Under the pieces are notes generated by a model that searched no databases, had not been told where the DNA came from, and worked only from the letters and a program-made list of their open reading frames with translations. Made by a program: the position numbers and the translations under genes. Positions 11,345-24,640 of a stretch of DNA of 64,000 nucleotides are shown piece by piece. The stretch's first letter is position 1. Each line of letters starts with the position of its first letter. The stretch is taken from contig CM053328.1 in the NCBI GenBank assembly GCA_028583605.1, positions 31,479,578 to 31,543,577 of the forward strand. Direction: 5' to 3'. Source of the DNA: Dastarcus helophoroides (lineage: Eukaryota > Arthropoda > Insecta > Coleoptera > Bothrideridae).

Positions 11345-12825
11345 ACTTATACACGGAGAAGCTTAATAAACCTTTTTATACGATGTAAATAATCATAGAG
11401 AAAGGTACACATTTTGAGGCAGAAGTTGAGATTTTGAGGAAAAACTTGAGATTTCGAAATTATCGAATTTTGCCATATAAAGCTGAAATTTCGAAAATAG
11501 TGGGATTTTGAATAAAATATCGAAATTTCCTGGAATTTCGATGAAAAAATTAAAATTTCCAAAACCGAAATCAAATCATTAAAAAAAGGAAATTTCGAGA
11601 GAAAGATCGAAACTTCAAGAACGAAATTGCGAATAAAAGTTCGCAATTTTGAGAAAAAAGTGGAAATGTGGTAACAATTCGTAATTTTTCCAAAAATAAT
11701 CATATACGTTCGAAAATTTCAAGAAAAATTACGAAATTTTCTAGAGAAAGTCACCTTTTGAAAGTCGCATTTTGCGAGTTAAATCGAAATTAAAAATAAA
11801 TTGTTGTTAAAAGTATTTGAATTCAGAAACAAGACGAATTTTGAGGAAAAGAACGAAATTTCGAGAAAAAACGTCAATTTAAAAAAAAATGAAAATTTTG
11901 ACGTAGACACATTTTGAGGCAGAAGTTGAGATGTTGAGGAAAAAGTTGAGATTTCCAAATTATCGAATTTTGAGAATAATCGATTATGAGAAATGCAAAT
12001 TTTAAGCATAATCGAAATTTTGAGAAAAAGACGGATTTCGAGAAAAAGTTGAGATTTCCGGGAAATCGTAATTTCGAGAAAAAGACGCACTTTGTCAAAA
12101 ATGTCTAGAAATTGCTGCAAAAAGACAAATTTCGAAAAAAACGTCGAAATAGAAATATCGAATTGTAAGGTAAATATAAACTTTCGAGAAAAAGTCAAAT
12201 TTTCAGAAGACTGAAATTTCCGCAGTTAGATTCTAAAAGGTAAAAACCAAATAATGTTAAAAAAATAACGGAAATTCGAAAAAAAGGCGCAATTTTGAGA
12301 CAACAGTTGAAATTTTCGAAATTGAGAAAAACCTTTTAGATTTTTCAGAGAAATTGAAAATCAAATCTTGTCCCCTGAAACCAACTGCAACAGAGCAACC
12401 TCTGTTGCGTTTTTCAGTATTTCTTGGTTTCAAGGGTTCGACTAAAACTAGTAATTTCGAATTCGCGAAAGGTATTCTGCGAGCTTTATTTTGGCAGCAG
12501 CCTCTCTTCTTAAGTACTCGAATTATTACCATAAAAGTCGGCATCTGCATTAACGATTTCAGTAATATTACACCATCGCCTTACAACTGAAACCGACAAT
12601 TTCATTTAAATGAGTGATTTGAAAGTTGCACTGCAGTTATTAAAAATTCGCAGACGAAGTCGAGGGTAACAGTTTCCATTAAAAATCGAAAAGTCAATTT
12701 TTCCCAAAAAAAAGTCGTGCTTATCAGAATGCCAAGTTTTCCAGAAAAAGTCGAAATAAAAATTTTTTTTGAAGAAAGTCATTATTTCGAAAATCGAAAT
12801 TTTTTAAAAAAAATCAAATTTAGGA
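11345..12825. repeat. Degenerate satellite, block 2 (GAAATTTTGAGAAAAAG sense)
   Basis: Dense irregular copies of GAAATTTTGAGAAAAAGT with TCGAAATTTC variants. The Phe/Leu/Ser-rich frames at 11347-11703 and 11779-12198 (minus) are products of this repeat. It separates two LINE-A fragments and contains a decayed snap-back copy (12354-12440). Confidence 0.8.
12354..12440. repeat. Snap-back element, copy 2 (reduced)
   Basis: Contains AAATCTTGTCCCCTGAAACC, a short centre with GCAACAGAGCAACCTCTGTTGC, and TTTCTTGGTTTCAAGGG. The central GACAGC stem region is deleted, leaving a smaller hairpin. Confidence 0.65.
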
Positions 12826-12827
12826 TG

Positions 12828-13190
12828 TTAATTTGGCGAGAAGAGATCGATGCGAGAGTCTGTCGAAGGCCTTTGAGATATCCAATGCCACAATCCTAGC
12901 CTCACCATGTTTTTCCACAGCTGAGTTACAGATATTAGTAACATATGCCAGTAGATCGCCAGTTGAGCGTTGTTGTCTGAAACTGTATTGCCTGTTCGAG
13001 ATGATTCTATTCTTCTTCAGATATTTCAGAATCTCCGTGTTGATAACCTTTTCCATCACTTTACATATAAAGGGCAATAAAGATATAGGGCGATAGTGGT
13101 TAGCCAGATTCTTTCTAGATCTAAACAAAGCAGTATTTTTTCTCAGTGGCATATTGATGGACAAAACGCATTACTTTGTCCATTTAACCA
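12828..13190 (-). pseudogene. LINE-A fragment 3 (N-terminal RT segment)
   Basis: The minus frame reads NLANHYRPISLLPFICKVME, KKNRIISNRQYSFRQQRSTG, DLLAYVTNICNSAVEKHGEA, then LDISKAFDRLSHRSLLAKLTS. These are RT blocks (HYRPISLLP; SxRQYxFRxxRST; LDISKAFD). It ends abruptly in satellite at both sides. Its 3' part overlaps the 5' part of fragment 2, so the two are different copies. Confidence 0.85.
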
Positions 13191-13295
13191 ACTTTCTTCA
13201 CTAGTAACGAAGATTTTTATCCTATTTTTCGACCAGTGGAGCATACTGTACCTTTACAAAACAAAAATGCAAGTTTTCAATTAATAAACGATTTC

Positions 13296-13471
13296 AAAAT
13301 TGAAATACAAATCTTGTCCCCTGAAACCAAAAAAGATTAAAAAACACAAGAAAGGTTGCTCTAACTGAAACCAAGAAAAATTAGAAAACACAACAAAGGT
13401 TGGTCTAAAGATCTGTATTTCAATTTTTGAAGATAATCAAGAACCAGTCCGTTCCGCACAAAAAAAAAAAA
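13296..13471 (+). repeat. Snap-back element, copy 3
   Basis: Begins AAAATTGAAATACAAATC, with TTGTCCCCTGAAACC, two partial arms in the same sense, then GATAATCAAGAACCAGTCCG and an A-rich tail. The central stem is lost. Flanks AAACGATTTC and TTAACGATCCC may be a decayed duplication. Confidence 0.75.
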
Positions 13472-13479
13472 TTAACGAT

Positions 13480-14340
13480 CCCATAAAAATACACCATCAT
13501 GTAAACGTATCATTAGGGGCACTCATTTTGTTGTAGAAATCATTCATACAAGGGTTAGCAGCCTCTTAACCAAAGATAAGACCAATTTTTCGAACCCCAA
13601 AAATACGTGCTGCAAAGAATTATACCCGAACACCTGAATCCTTCAATTAACATCTGAAATCTTTAGAAATGTAAGATCAGACCTTCTATTCATATAGGTG
13701 TGTCAGTGCGTTGATTATGCCTAGGTTTTATTAACCATAAATATAGTTTACTTCCTTTTTTAAAATCAGAAATGATTTTTCCTTTTGTAGAAAAATCATA
13801 AATGTAGCACTGAACGAGATATGTGATACGAATGAATACGAATAACAGTTCAGTTGAAGTTTTATAATGCACCGCATGGTTTTTCTCTAGCTAATTAACA
13901 TTCCCGAGAAGTTTGATGAATTTGATCAAAATAATTAATACGAAGTAAGCATCCAGGTATACAATTTCGTTCTTAGTAATTTGTTTTCTATTAGAAACAT
14001 CTTATATAATGCACTTTAATGTTAATGTACAAAATTTAATTAAAAATGAAAGAACATTTTATGATTTTAAGATAAAATAAATTGAAGAAAGTTTCTCAAC
14101 TTTGGGATGTCTGTTTTAATGCATGCTAATCTAACAGAGATTATTAAAAAAAACTTAACTACCAAACTATTAATGTGAAATCAGTGAAATCTCTAAACGT
14201 TGATGGGACCTCATTCAGTACGTTACTGGAATCAATTTATGAAGTCGTTAGGTAATATCTGTACACTGTCATCAAGCTAATTATTAGTGATTTAGGCAAA
14301 TAAAAAATAATTATTTCCTTTATTGCTAGTACACATTTTT
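13480..14340. other. Intronic sequence, no feature recognised
   Basis: AT-rich and of ordinary composition. The 60-codon minus frame at 13690-13872 has no recognisable domain and no splice context. Confidence 0.5.
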
Positions 14341-14344
14341 TATT

Positions 14345-15495
14345 GACGAAGTTAGAGTTTTTTTTAAAGATTTCCTGATATTTCTTCTGAAATGAAGACT
14401 TTAAACTCGAAACTTTGCTTTTTTCTAAAAATGTCTATTGATTTTTTTACGATTTCTTTTTCTCGAGTTGCATTTAAAAATTTTCAATAATTTCGATGTT
14501 TTTCCTAAAATTTTGAAACTCTTCTTCGATAGAATTTTGACTTTTTTCTCTAAAGTTTGTATTTGTCTGGAGATTTTCAGTCTATTTTTCAAATGTTAGG
14601 AAATTTAAATTTCTTAGCAAAATTCGAAGGTCACATTTATAATCGTTATTTAATTATTTCTTTTTTAATTTTCGACTTTAACTGAAAACTTTGTTTCCAT
14701 TCGCTAAAATTTTTCTCATCTTTTTACTGTCCAATTTTTTTTTTATTTTGGTGGAACGGACTGGCCTTTGGTTATCTTCAAATATTGAAATACAAAACTT
14801 GTCCCCTGAAACCAAGAATTAAAAAACACCACAAAGGTTGTTTTAATGCGTTTCGATAGCCAAGCTGCCATCTTTAGAGAGATATCTGTCGAAACGCCTT
14901 AAAGCAACCTTTTTTGTGTTGTGTAATCTTTCTTGGTTTCAGGGGAAAAGTTTTGTATTTCAGTTTAATTTTTGATCTCTTTTCAAAATTTTGAGCTAAA
15001 GCTTGCAATATTTAATTTAATTTCAGAAACCATATTAAATATGGTTCCTGAAATTTTGATTTTATACCCTATTTTGAAAGATTTTTACCTTATTTTTGAA
15101 AAGTTAAAATAATTTGACTTTTCTCAGTTTACACTTTGCCTTTTTAAACCAAATTTTTGCTCTTAAGATCAAAATTTTGATTTTTTTTGTAAATATATTA
15201 TTAATTAGTTTTTTGGAAAATTTCGTTCTCTTTTTTCTAGGTTTAAACTAGGAATTTTTATCCTTTTTTTTGATCATTTAATATAATATAGGTTTTTTGC
15301 AAAAATGATGTTAGGAATTTTCAACTTTTTTATTCGAAATTTTGACTTTTCTGACAGTTTCACGTTTAATATCTTTTTTTTCTGATTTTGGGGATTTAAC
15401 TCGAATTCCTTTTACAAATTTTAAATCTTTTGAATGTTGAATTCCGTCTCAAAATTTTGAGTTTACAATTTATTTATTTTTTTTGGTTTCTTTTA
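14345..15495. repeat. Degenerate satellite, block 3
   Basis: AAATTTTGACTTTTTT-type sequence in plus sense on both sides of a snap-back copy (14736-14974). It runs into the RTE-type fragment at 15505. Confidence 0.75.
14736..14974 (-). repeat. Snap-back element, copy 4 (reverse orientation)
   Basis: A T-run then TTTTGGTGGAACGGACTGG; arms around GCGTTTCGATAGCCAAGCTG and its decayed complement; ends near GTATTTCAGTTTAATTTTTG. In reverse complement this is the standard form: an (A)TTGAAATAC start and CCGTTCCACC plus A-rich end. Confidence 0.8.
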
Positions 15496-15504
15496 ACCGT
15501 TTTA

Positions 15505-15720
15505 GGACCTGTTGCCAGAATTAAAGATGGAAGATGGACCGAGAAAATCCTAGAATGGAGACCTAGACACGATGCGTATTTTAATCGAGGACGTCCTCCA
15601 ACAAGATGGTCGGACCACATTAAGCATATTCAGTCCAGCTGGATGCAAAGTGCACAGGACCAGAGAAAATGGAATGATTTATGGGCGGTCTACGATCAGC
15701 AGTGGACTCAAAATGGCTGA
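15505..15720 (+). pseudogene. RTE-type LINE, C-terminal fragment of reverse transcriptase
   Basis: The frame reads GPVARIKDGRWTEKILEWRP, RHDAYFNRGRPPTRWSDHIK, then SSWMQSAQDQRKWNDLWAVY, DQQWTQNG and stop. This is the characteristic end of endonuclease-RT proteins of insects (GHVARMxDxRWxxxVxEWRP ... GRPPxRWxDDI ... WxxxAQDRxxWxxLxEAYxQQW). About 70 codons remain open, ending at the natural stop; everything upstream is satellite. The upstream open frame from 15430 is not part of it. Confidence 0.8.
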
Positions 15721-15789
15721 TTATGATGAACTTTTTTACTTTAAACTCAAAAGTATGTTTTTCCCAAAGGTTTTGAGTTTATATTGAAA

Positions 15790-16140
15790 TTTACATTCCA
15801 AAACTCAAAATTGTTTTTTTTTAATTTAAAACTTAAAACTGATTTTTTAAAATTTTGGTTCAAACTCAAAATTCATCTTTCGTTTAAATGACCCAAAGTG
15901 GCTAAGTTTTGACTTTTTCAAATTTTTTATTCAACTCCATACTTTTATAAATTCCAGGTTGCTTTCCAAATTTCGCCTTTTTTGCATAATTTCTAGTTTA
16001 TACCTTCATCTGCTACTTCTTTTCTAAAACTTCTATTAGAAATTTAAATGTTATTTTGAAAATTCGACTAATCAAAATATTTCGATGTTTTTCGTAAAGA
16101 TTTAATCTTTAATCCTCTTTATGTCCAACATTTTAAGTTT
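15790..16140. repeat. Degenerate satellite, block 4
   Basis: TTCAAACTCAAAATT and AAAATTCGACTAATC-type sequence leading into the tandem array that starts near 16145. Confidence 0.65.
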
Positions 16141-16232
16141 AAACTTTTAGTTTTTAATTTTTCAGGAAGTTTCGACTATAAATTTGATGTTTTTAGTTTT
16201 TTTTTTCAATATTTTGTCTTTTAATATCGAAA

Positions 16233-16419
16233 ATTGAAATACAGAACTTGTCCCCTGAAACAAAGAGAGATTAAAAAACACAACAAAAGTTGCTCTTAAC
16301 GCGTTTCGACAGTCAAGCTGTCATCTTCAGAGAGATACTGATGGTTTTAGGAGACAAGTTTTGTATTTCAATTTTTGAAAATAACCAGGGACCACTCCGT
16401 TCCACCAAATAAAAAAAAA
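16233..16419 (+). repeat. Snap-back element, copy 5, with exact 12-bp target duplication
   Basis: Starts ATTGAAATACAGAACTTG, carries GCGTTTCGACAGTCAAGCTG, and ends CCACTCCGTTCCACC followed by AAATAAAAAAAAA. TTAATATCGAAA flanks it on both sides (16221-16232, 16420-16431). The uninterrupted tandem-array unit has a single TTAATATCGAAATTTTAACATC here, so the empty site is known from within the window. Confidence 0.92.
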
Positions 16420-18277
16420 TTAATATCGAAATTTTAACATCTTTCTTAAAACTCCAAGTGTAAGATTTTGAATATTTCTTTTTTTATGTCTCAATATTTT
16501 ATTTCAAATTCAAAATTTTGACTTTCTACAAGCTTGGCTTGATTTCTTTTTGAAGTTTTTATTTCCGAATTCTATAAATAATTTTTTTATGGAAACTATG
16601 AATTTTTTTGACACTTAGAATTTAGTCACAAAATTTCGACTTTTTTTTTTAGGATTTCAAGTTAACACTTTAACCTTCGACTTAAGCATCAAGTTTTAAC
16701 TTGAACAGATTTTGATTTTTTTTAAGTTCTATTGGTTTTTCAAAATTTTGTTTTTTTTTTCGTAAAATAGCGAGTTTAATTCTACAAGTTTTCATTATTA
16801 CAAAATTGTCACGTTCTTTCGAAATTCGTTTTTCCTGAGTTTCTCTATTTTACAAATGTTGGTTTTTATTTTAAATTTTGAACTTTTCTTTTGCAAAACT
16901 TTCTACTATAAGTTTGATGTTTTCAGTCCTTTTTTGAAGTTTTGTCTTTTAATATTGAAATTTCAACATCGTTCTTAAAATTCCAAGTTTATATTTTAAA
17001 TATTTACTTTTTTATGTCTTAATATTTTATTTAAAATTGAAAGTTTTGACTTTCTAGAAGTTTAGATTGATTTCTTTTTTCAAATTTTCATTTACAAATT
17101 CTATAAATTATTTTTTTTTTGGAAACTTTAAAATTTTTAGACACTTAGACTTTAATTACAAAATTTCGATTTTTTTGCTAGGATTTCAAGTTTACACTTT
17201 CAGTTTTCCTTTTTTCTTCAACCTTCGACTTAAGCTTCAAGTTTGAACTTGAAGAAGGCTTGAACTTTTTGAAAGTTGGAAAGTTGGAAAAATTTGTTTT
17301 TTTTTTTCGTAAAACACCGAGTTTAATTGTACAAGTTTTCATTTTTACTCCAAAATTATTACAAAATTGTCACGTTTTTTTCGAAATTTGTTTTTCCTGA
17401 GTTTTTCTATTTTACAAATGTTGGTTTTCATTTCAAATTTTCGACTTTTTTCGCAAAACTTTCGACTATAGGTTTGATGTTTCCAATTCTTTTTCCAAAT
17501 TTTGTCTTTTAATATCGAAATTTTAATATCTTTCTTAAAATTTCAAGTTAAGATTTTAAATATTCCCTCTTTCATGTCTCAATATTTCAATTTAAATTCA
17601 GAATTTTGATTTTCTAGAAGTTTGGATTGATTTCCCTTTAAAATTTTTATTTCCAAATTTTATAAATAATTTTTTTTGAAAACTTTAAATTTTTTAGACA
17701 TTTACACTTTAATCACGAAATTTCGACTTTTTTTCTTAGGATTTCAAGTTTATATTTTCAATTTTTTTTCCCAATCTTTGACTTAAGCTTTAAGTTTTGA
17801 ATTCAACAGATTTTGATTTTTTTAAAAGTTCTAGTGCTTTTGTAAAAAATGTTGTCTATTTTTCTCTAAAATACCGAGTTTAATTCAAAAAGTTTTTATT
17901 TTTGCTTCAAAATTATTACAAAATTTTCACAATCGAAGTCGAAATCGAGACTTCGAGAAGAAGTCGAAACTTTGGGAAATAGTCGAAATTTTTGAAGAAA
18001 AAGTCGAACTTTTGAAAAAAGGTAGAATTTTTGAAAAAAGTTCAAATTCTGAAAAAAGTCCAAATTTTGATGATAAAAGTTGGGCATTTTCAAAAAAGGT
18101 GAAAATTCTGAATATAAATCAAGAATTTCAAAAAGTTACAATTTTGAACACAATCAATTGTCAAAAAAAGTGAAGATTTTTTAAAAAAAGTTGAATTTTT
18201 CAAAACTACACAAAAGTTGAAACTTCGAGAAAAAGACAAAATTTTTAAAAAAAGTCGAAATTTTCAAAAAACTCAGA

Positions 18278-18352
18278 TTTGATGAAACGGATTGGTCCTT
18301 GGTTATCTTCAAAAATTCGAATACAGGGGACAAGTTTTGTATTTTAATTTTT
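18278..18352 (-). repeat. Snap-back element, copy 6 (75 bp, internally deleted), 12-bp duplication
   Basis: TTTGATGAAACGGATTGGTC ... CAGGGGACAAGTTTTGTATT with the hairpin centre missing. AAAAAACTCAGA is present exactly on both sides (18266-18277, 18353-18364). The two termini alone define the inserted unit. Confidence 0.9.
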
Positions 18353-20699
18353 AAAAAACTCAGAACTATCAGAAATAGTAAAAAGTTTAAACAAAAGTGT
18401 AAATTTTCAAAAAAAAAGTGAATATTTTGAAGAAAGGTAAAGGTTAAAAAAAACAATATTTAAACGTAATCATATTTATAAAAAAAAACAAAATTTTAAA
18501 GGAAATTGAATTTTTGTGAAAAAAGCTTTGTGTTAACATTTTTTACAAGAAATCCAACTTTTAAAAAAGGGAGAAATTTTCAAAAAACAATCTAATTCTA
18601 AAAAAAGTTCTTCGAGAACTTCAAGAAAAAGTTAAAAGTTAAAAAGGTCAAACTTTTCAAAACATAGAAATTTTGACAAAATTTCAAAACAAAAATTTTG
18701 AAAAAAGTTCGAAAATATTAAAAATGTCAAAATTTTGAAAAAAATTTTCGATTTTTTTCGCAAAACTTTCGACTATAAGTTTAACGTTTTCGGTTCTTTT
18801 CTAAAATTTTGTCTTTTAATATCGAAATTTTAACATTTTTCCTAAAATTCCAATTTTATATTTTTAATATTCACTTTTTTATGTCTTAATATTTAATAAT
18901 AAATTCAGAATTTTTGACTTTCTAGAAGTTTGAATTGATATCTTAATTCTTTTTTTTTGACAACTTTGAATTTTTTAGATATTTAGATTTTAATCACGAC
19001 TTTTTTGTTAAGATTTCAAGTTTACACTTTCAGTTTTTCGTTTTTTTCTCAATGTTCGAAAGCTTCAAGTTTTGACTTCAATAGACTTTGATTTTCTTAA
19101 ATGGTTTGGTTGATTTTTAGAAAATTTTGATTTTTTTCTTCAAAATACCGAGTTTATTTCTACAAATTTTCATTTTTTTCCCACAATTATTACAAAATTT
19201 GCAGGTTTCCTTCGAGATTGGTTTTTCCCCAGTTTCACTCTATTTTACAAATGTTGATTTACATTTCGAATTTTTGACGATTTCCGCAAAACTTTCGACT
19301 ATAAGTTTGATGTTTTCGGTTCTTTTTCCAAATTTTGTCTTTTGATATCACAATTTTAACATCTTTCTTAAAATGCCAAGGAGTTTACACTTTTAATTTT
19401 TCAATAGACTTTTATTTTTTTGATGTTCTAGTGTTTTTGGAAAATTTAGATTTTTTTTCCTTCAAAATACCGAGTTTAATTCTACAAGTTTTCATTTTTG
19501 CCCCAAAATTATTACAAAATTTTCAGGTTTCCTTCGAAATTGGGTTTTCCCCAGTTTTATTCTATTTTACAAATGTTGATTTATATTTCGAATTTTCGAC
19601 TTTTTTCGCAAAACTTTAGACTATAAGTTTGATGTTTATGGTTCTTTTTCAAAATTTTGTCTTTTATTATCGAAATTTTAACATCTTTCTTAAAATTCCA
19701 AGTTTATATTTTAAATATTCACTTTTTTATGTCTCAGTGTTCAATATTAAATTCAGAATTTTGTCTTTCTAGAAGTTTGGATTGATTTTTTAATTGTTTT
19801 TTTGGAAACTTTGAATTTTTTAGATATTTATAATTTAATTATGAAATTTCGACTTTTTTGTTGGGATTTCAAGTTTACACTTTGAATTTTTTATTTTTTT
19901 CTCAATCTTCGAAATCTTCAAGTTTTGACTTGAATAGATTTTGATTTTTTTAATGTTCTAGTGTCTTTGGAAAATTTTGATTTTTTTTTCCTTCAAAATA
20001 CCGAGTTTAATTCTACAAGTTTTCATTTTTGCCCCAAAATTATTACAAAATTTTCAGGTTTCCTTCGAAATTGGGTTTTCCCCAGTTTTACTCTATTTTA
20101 CAAATGTTGATTTATATTTCGAATTTTCGACTTTTTTCGCAAAACTTTAGACTATAACTTTGATATTTTTGGTTCTTTTTCAAAATTTTGTCTTTTATTA
20201 TCAAATTTTTAACATCTTTCTTAAAATTCCAAGTTTATATTTTAAATATTCACTTTTTTATGTCTCAATGTTCAATATTAAATTCAGAATTTTGACTTTC
20301 TAGAAGTTTGGATTGATTTCTTAATTATTTTTTCTTGGAAACTTTGAATTTTTTAGGTATTTAGACTTTAATTATGAAATTTTGACTTTTTTGTTGGGAT
20401 TTCAAGTCTACACTTTCAATTTTTTATTTTTTTCTCAATCTTCGAAATCTTCAAGTTTTGACTTGAATAAATTTTGAATTTTTTTAATGTTCTAGTGTTT
20501 TTGGAAAATTTTAATTTTTTTTCTTAAAATACCCAGTTTAATTCTACAAGTTTTCATTTTTTTCCAAAATTATTACAAAATTGTCACGTTTTCTTCGAAA
20601 TTCGTTTTTCCAGAGTTTCACTCTATTTTACAAATGTTGATTTTCATTTCAAATTTTCGACTTTTTTTGCAAAACTTAAAGTTTTCACTATCAATTTTC

Positions 20700-23600
20700 T
20701 TTTTTTGGATTAAATTTTTAACTTAAAATCAAGATGTAGATTTTTTTCAGAATTATTTTTTTTATTATTTCGGCTTTAAATTCAATTTGCCTAGATTTTT
20801 TCAAAAAGCCAAAATTTAAAATTTTTTATAAATTTGAATTTTTTTTTAACCTTTTAAATTTTTTCTGTGGTTTTCAACTCTGAATTGTTACCCCTTTCCT
20901 ACGATTTTGGCTGTAAACTTAAATTTGCAAGAAAATCATTTTATTTTCTCTTTAAATTTCCTCACATTCTCCAATTTATTCATTATTTTACTAAAATTGA
21001 GAAAATTTAAAATGTATGTCTTTTGATTTTTAGACTCTTATTGACTCGTCTTGAATTACACTAAAATTTGATGTTATAGTCGTGTGTCAAGAAACGTTTT
21101 CTAAAGTAAATTTCATTTTTATAAATAATAGTTTAACTTTTATTATGTCTTTTAAATTTTTAGTTTTTGTACAAAATTTTAATTTTTAAATCTTGGAATA
21201 CATTTAAGGATGTCACCTCCTAACTGCACCTAAGTATCGTAGATCAAAAATAGCATGTTTCTAAGACGAATCCGTCTAATTACAGAGAATTGCTCTATAA
21301 AATTCAAACGCAGGGGTGTTACGAATTCCTATTTCCCACCACCGTTTCCATTTACCGTCTTCTCATCATCTCCTAAGATCAAATAGCTTTAGAAATTTTA
21401 GATGCGAAAGTACAGAAAATTGAGTTATTTTTACAATTTTCGATCTTATTAACCAATTTAATTGAGAAAGTCATTCACCTAAAAGCTATTTTTTCGAATT
21501 AAGTGGTTTTTTCGACGTTTTCAGCAACATACGTTTCATCTTTTCCTCAAAATTTATGATTTATAAAAATTTTTAAATTGGACATAATCCACGTCGAAAG
21601 AATTTTTAATTCTCGTTGATAAAGTCAGATTCCGATGATACACCACATCTTATATTCTACGAAAGCTAAATTTTTTCTTCATCGAATTTTGCTCCTATTC
21701 TAGCTAATATCATCCTATCAGAAAAAAAATAAATTCAAATTTTCAACAATGGATTTTGGAGCAATTTCATGTAGGCAATCCTCTAGAAAAGGTACTCATC
21801 TATTTAAAATGCTATGCTTCAACTGATTTGGTGCAAAATAACCCAAAATATAATCATTTTTAGGGAGAAATTTTAGCATTTTTTGGTAATAGAGCAAACC
21901 ACGATCAACTGGTTGTGGTGTGCAATGTTGTAACTTCGAAACACCTCACCTGCTGGAGAAATTTTGAATTTTGTCGTGGCTTAATATAAATGTATTGCTA
22001 AGTATATAGCCAGAGTATAATGCAAACCATGTGCCCAGGAATGCTTGGGTTGATATTTTAGGAAATTGGATCGTTGGAACATTTTACATAAATGAAAACT
22101 TAACCACCGACACTCAACAGGCAGTTTGAGCATCGATCCTAAATGTGGTTTCGTTTTGATTTTTTAGAATTCTCATTTTATTTTCTCTCAAACCAACTGA
22201 CTAGAGAAGGCAACATGTAAAATAGGTACAATTATTTTCAAATCAATTTCAAGTCAAATAATAAATTTATTTTTCACTTGTTTTGCGATAATGCAATATT
22301 TAGTCAAGATTATCCAAAAATGTAGTGCTGCATTTTCAGTTGTCTTAGGCAAGCGTGGTCATACCCTGATAAGCGTTTCCGTCGAGATCTGAAATGGTGC
22401 ATATAATTATCTTTGTCTATCCTTACGGAATACTAATTATTAATTTGTTCTTCACACGTTGAGCATGTCGAACAAGTAAATTTCAATACTGTATAATAAC
22501 AGCATGTAGCCATAAGAGACGGTGTCATCAGAAAAAGGCCATTTGATTCTTGTCATGTTGAATTGTATCCAAGTAAGATTCATTAGTTTAAATTTTCTAT
22601 AAAAGCTTACAACGGCGCAATTTATCTTCGTTAATTTTGTCTTGTAAAACAAACAGCCACAGCCTAATTAGTGATAGAAGTAACAAGAGCCTAGTAGGAT
22701 CTTGATACTTTTACGTTCTTTATCGGAAGAGCTAAAGAAAGAATGATGCTTTATGATATTCAGGCATTGGTCTTCTTAGAATGGTGGCATGCAAAGTCCA
22801 GCTTGTAGCCACTTAATTAGATTTATAGGGTATTTACGCTCAGATAAAGGGAGAAAGAACATTCAAGTACATGATCTTGCTAAGCGGCTCTGTCCCAATA
22901 CAAATTCACGACCAATTCCATCTTCGGTACTTAATTAAATGCGATCCCAAGGATTTTAATAAACTATCTCGTTTGGAATGTGGATTCAGAATAAAGATTA
23001 ATTCTCCATTTGTGAGGATAAAGTGAAAAATAAAGCGATTTAATTTTCGGATTTTTACAATAGTGTTATCCATTTTCAGAATTAAAACCAATCATTATAT
23101 TTACTTAACTATTACAGTTCATTCCATTTTATTTTAACATTGAGGCATTTCAACGACTTTATCAGAGTATTTTTTCATTAGAGGTCGCCATACACTTTTC
23201 CTCAATTGTTGGTTTCAGAAAATAACTTATCAAACGAACTTCTCACACTTGAAATCTCCTCTATAATATAAAAGGCAGATACCATATATACATTGTGGAA
23301 TCTCTGAAACCATTAAACTTGCAAAAGTAAAATTTAGCAAATAGGTTCTTGATACTAAGGAAGTATCCACTAAGGAAGGATTTTTCGAAGTTCAGTGCCT
23401 AAGAAGATGTATATCAAATTTTGCATATGATGGGTCTGAGTGGCATATTCTCAATGAACATAACAAATTGTTGTATTTAAAGTTGCCTGTTTAAGTAAAA
23501 AATATCTTTTGTTTTCTAGTTAATTAGGCCTGCATAAAAGTTGCAGGTAAATTGAATATTTTTTACATCGAAAATTGTTTAAAAATTAAAAGTCTGCAAT

Positions 23601-24640
23601 AAAATCCTACAATTCATATTAAATCCTACAATTTATATTAAAATTTAAAAGGCAATCCTGCATGTGATGCAGTTGAAAGAAAAATATATGCTCTAATTGC
23701 TAGATGGAAAATTATCTTATCCATCAATATGCACTTGACTTTTACGCATCGAATCAAATTTAACATTTATGACCTTTGGAAGGATTTAATTGGAATATGT
23801 ATAAAGTATAAATAGATAATATTGACTTTAATAAGTAAGTCATGCTATTAGAGTACTAGGTTAATTATCACGTTCGGTTTTTTCATATGTTAATTGCAAG
23901 TCAGTTATATTAACTGAAAGATGTTAATAACAACTTTAATAACACTGGTCAACACTGATTTTGTCACACGAACTCTGGTAGGTAATTGTGTTTGGACTAC
24001 CTACCCCCATCATGAACCGTACTTATTTTTATTTCATCATCCGCAGTTTTCTTGTGACAAGGTAAAATTTATTTTTGGAAATGTCGTCCCAAATCTATTC
24101 GTTTTTATTTAGGTCCCTATGTTATTTACATATCAAAAAATGTTATCACAAATAAAACTAATATCATGATCATATTAATTCTTTATTTGAAGTTTTTTTA
24201 TCATTAAAATTTGGGTACTTTTAAACCAGGGATCAAAAAAATCACAATTAGGAAAAATTTTGTCCTACACGTAGATCTTTAATTTGTAAATAGAAAAATT
24301 ACACTTGTAAAGCGCTCTGGTATATTTCTTTCATCGCTTCATATCAAATTAGGCTTACCAAAAATTTTCTAGAGGCGATGGGTCACAATAAAAATGGATT
24401 TTTATATTTCTAAGAGAAATTCCCCAAAATGAGTGAAGTAGTACTAGTAATAGAACCTCTGATTCAGAAAATTAATAAAAGACTTATTGTTTAAAGAAGA
24501 ATTAAATGTTTTAAACAAATCAGCATGAAGATGCTTCAAAAATTGAACTGGAAATTTTTTAGTTTACTATAAAAGTGACATCTAAAGATATTTGGTTAAA
24601 AAACTTTTATTGGAGTATAAAACTTTGGGAAGTACTACTG
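20700..24640. other. Largely single-copy intronic DNA
   Basis: A satellite-like tail runs to about 21200; after that the composition is ordinary. Frames at 22452, 22906 (minus) and 23921 (plus) have no recognisable domains. It lies within the calpain 21.9-kb intron. No exon with calpain similarity was seen. Confidence 0.5.

Larger units (their letters stand above)
16145..20690. repeat. Higher-order tandem array, unit about 530-560 bp
   Basis: Ordered landmarks recur: CTATTTTACAAATGTTG at about 16845, 17407, 19240, 19562, 20093 and 20626; GCAAAACTTTNGACTATAAG at about 16892, 17453, 18763, 19286, 19607 and 20138; TTTCTAGAAGTTTGGATTGA likewise. Spacing is usually 530-562 bp; one unit is shortened to about 322 bp (19286-19607) and one interval (17453-18763) carries an insert of inverted-sense satellite (about 17930-18730). 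The units are built from the same short AAATTTTGACTTT words as the other satellite blocks. Short plus-strand frames at 19127 and 19335 repeat the same peptide and are not genes. Confidence 0.85.

Noticed and set aside
11347..12198. Minus-strand frames of 118 and 139 codons rich in Phe, Leu and Ser
   Set aside because: They are readings of the degenerate satellite; similar frames occur in every block in either sense and show no domain.
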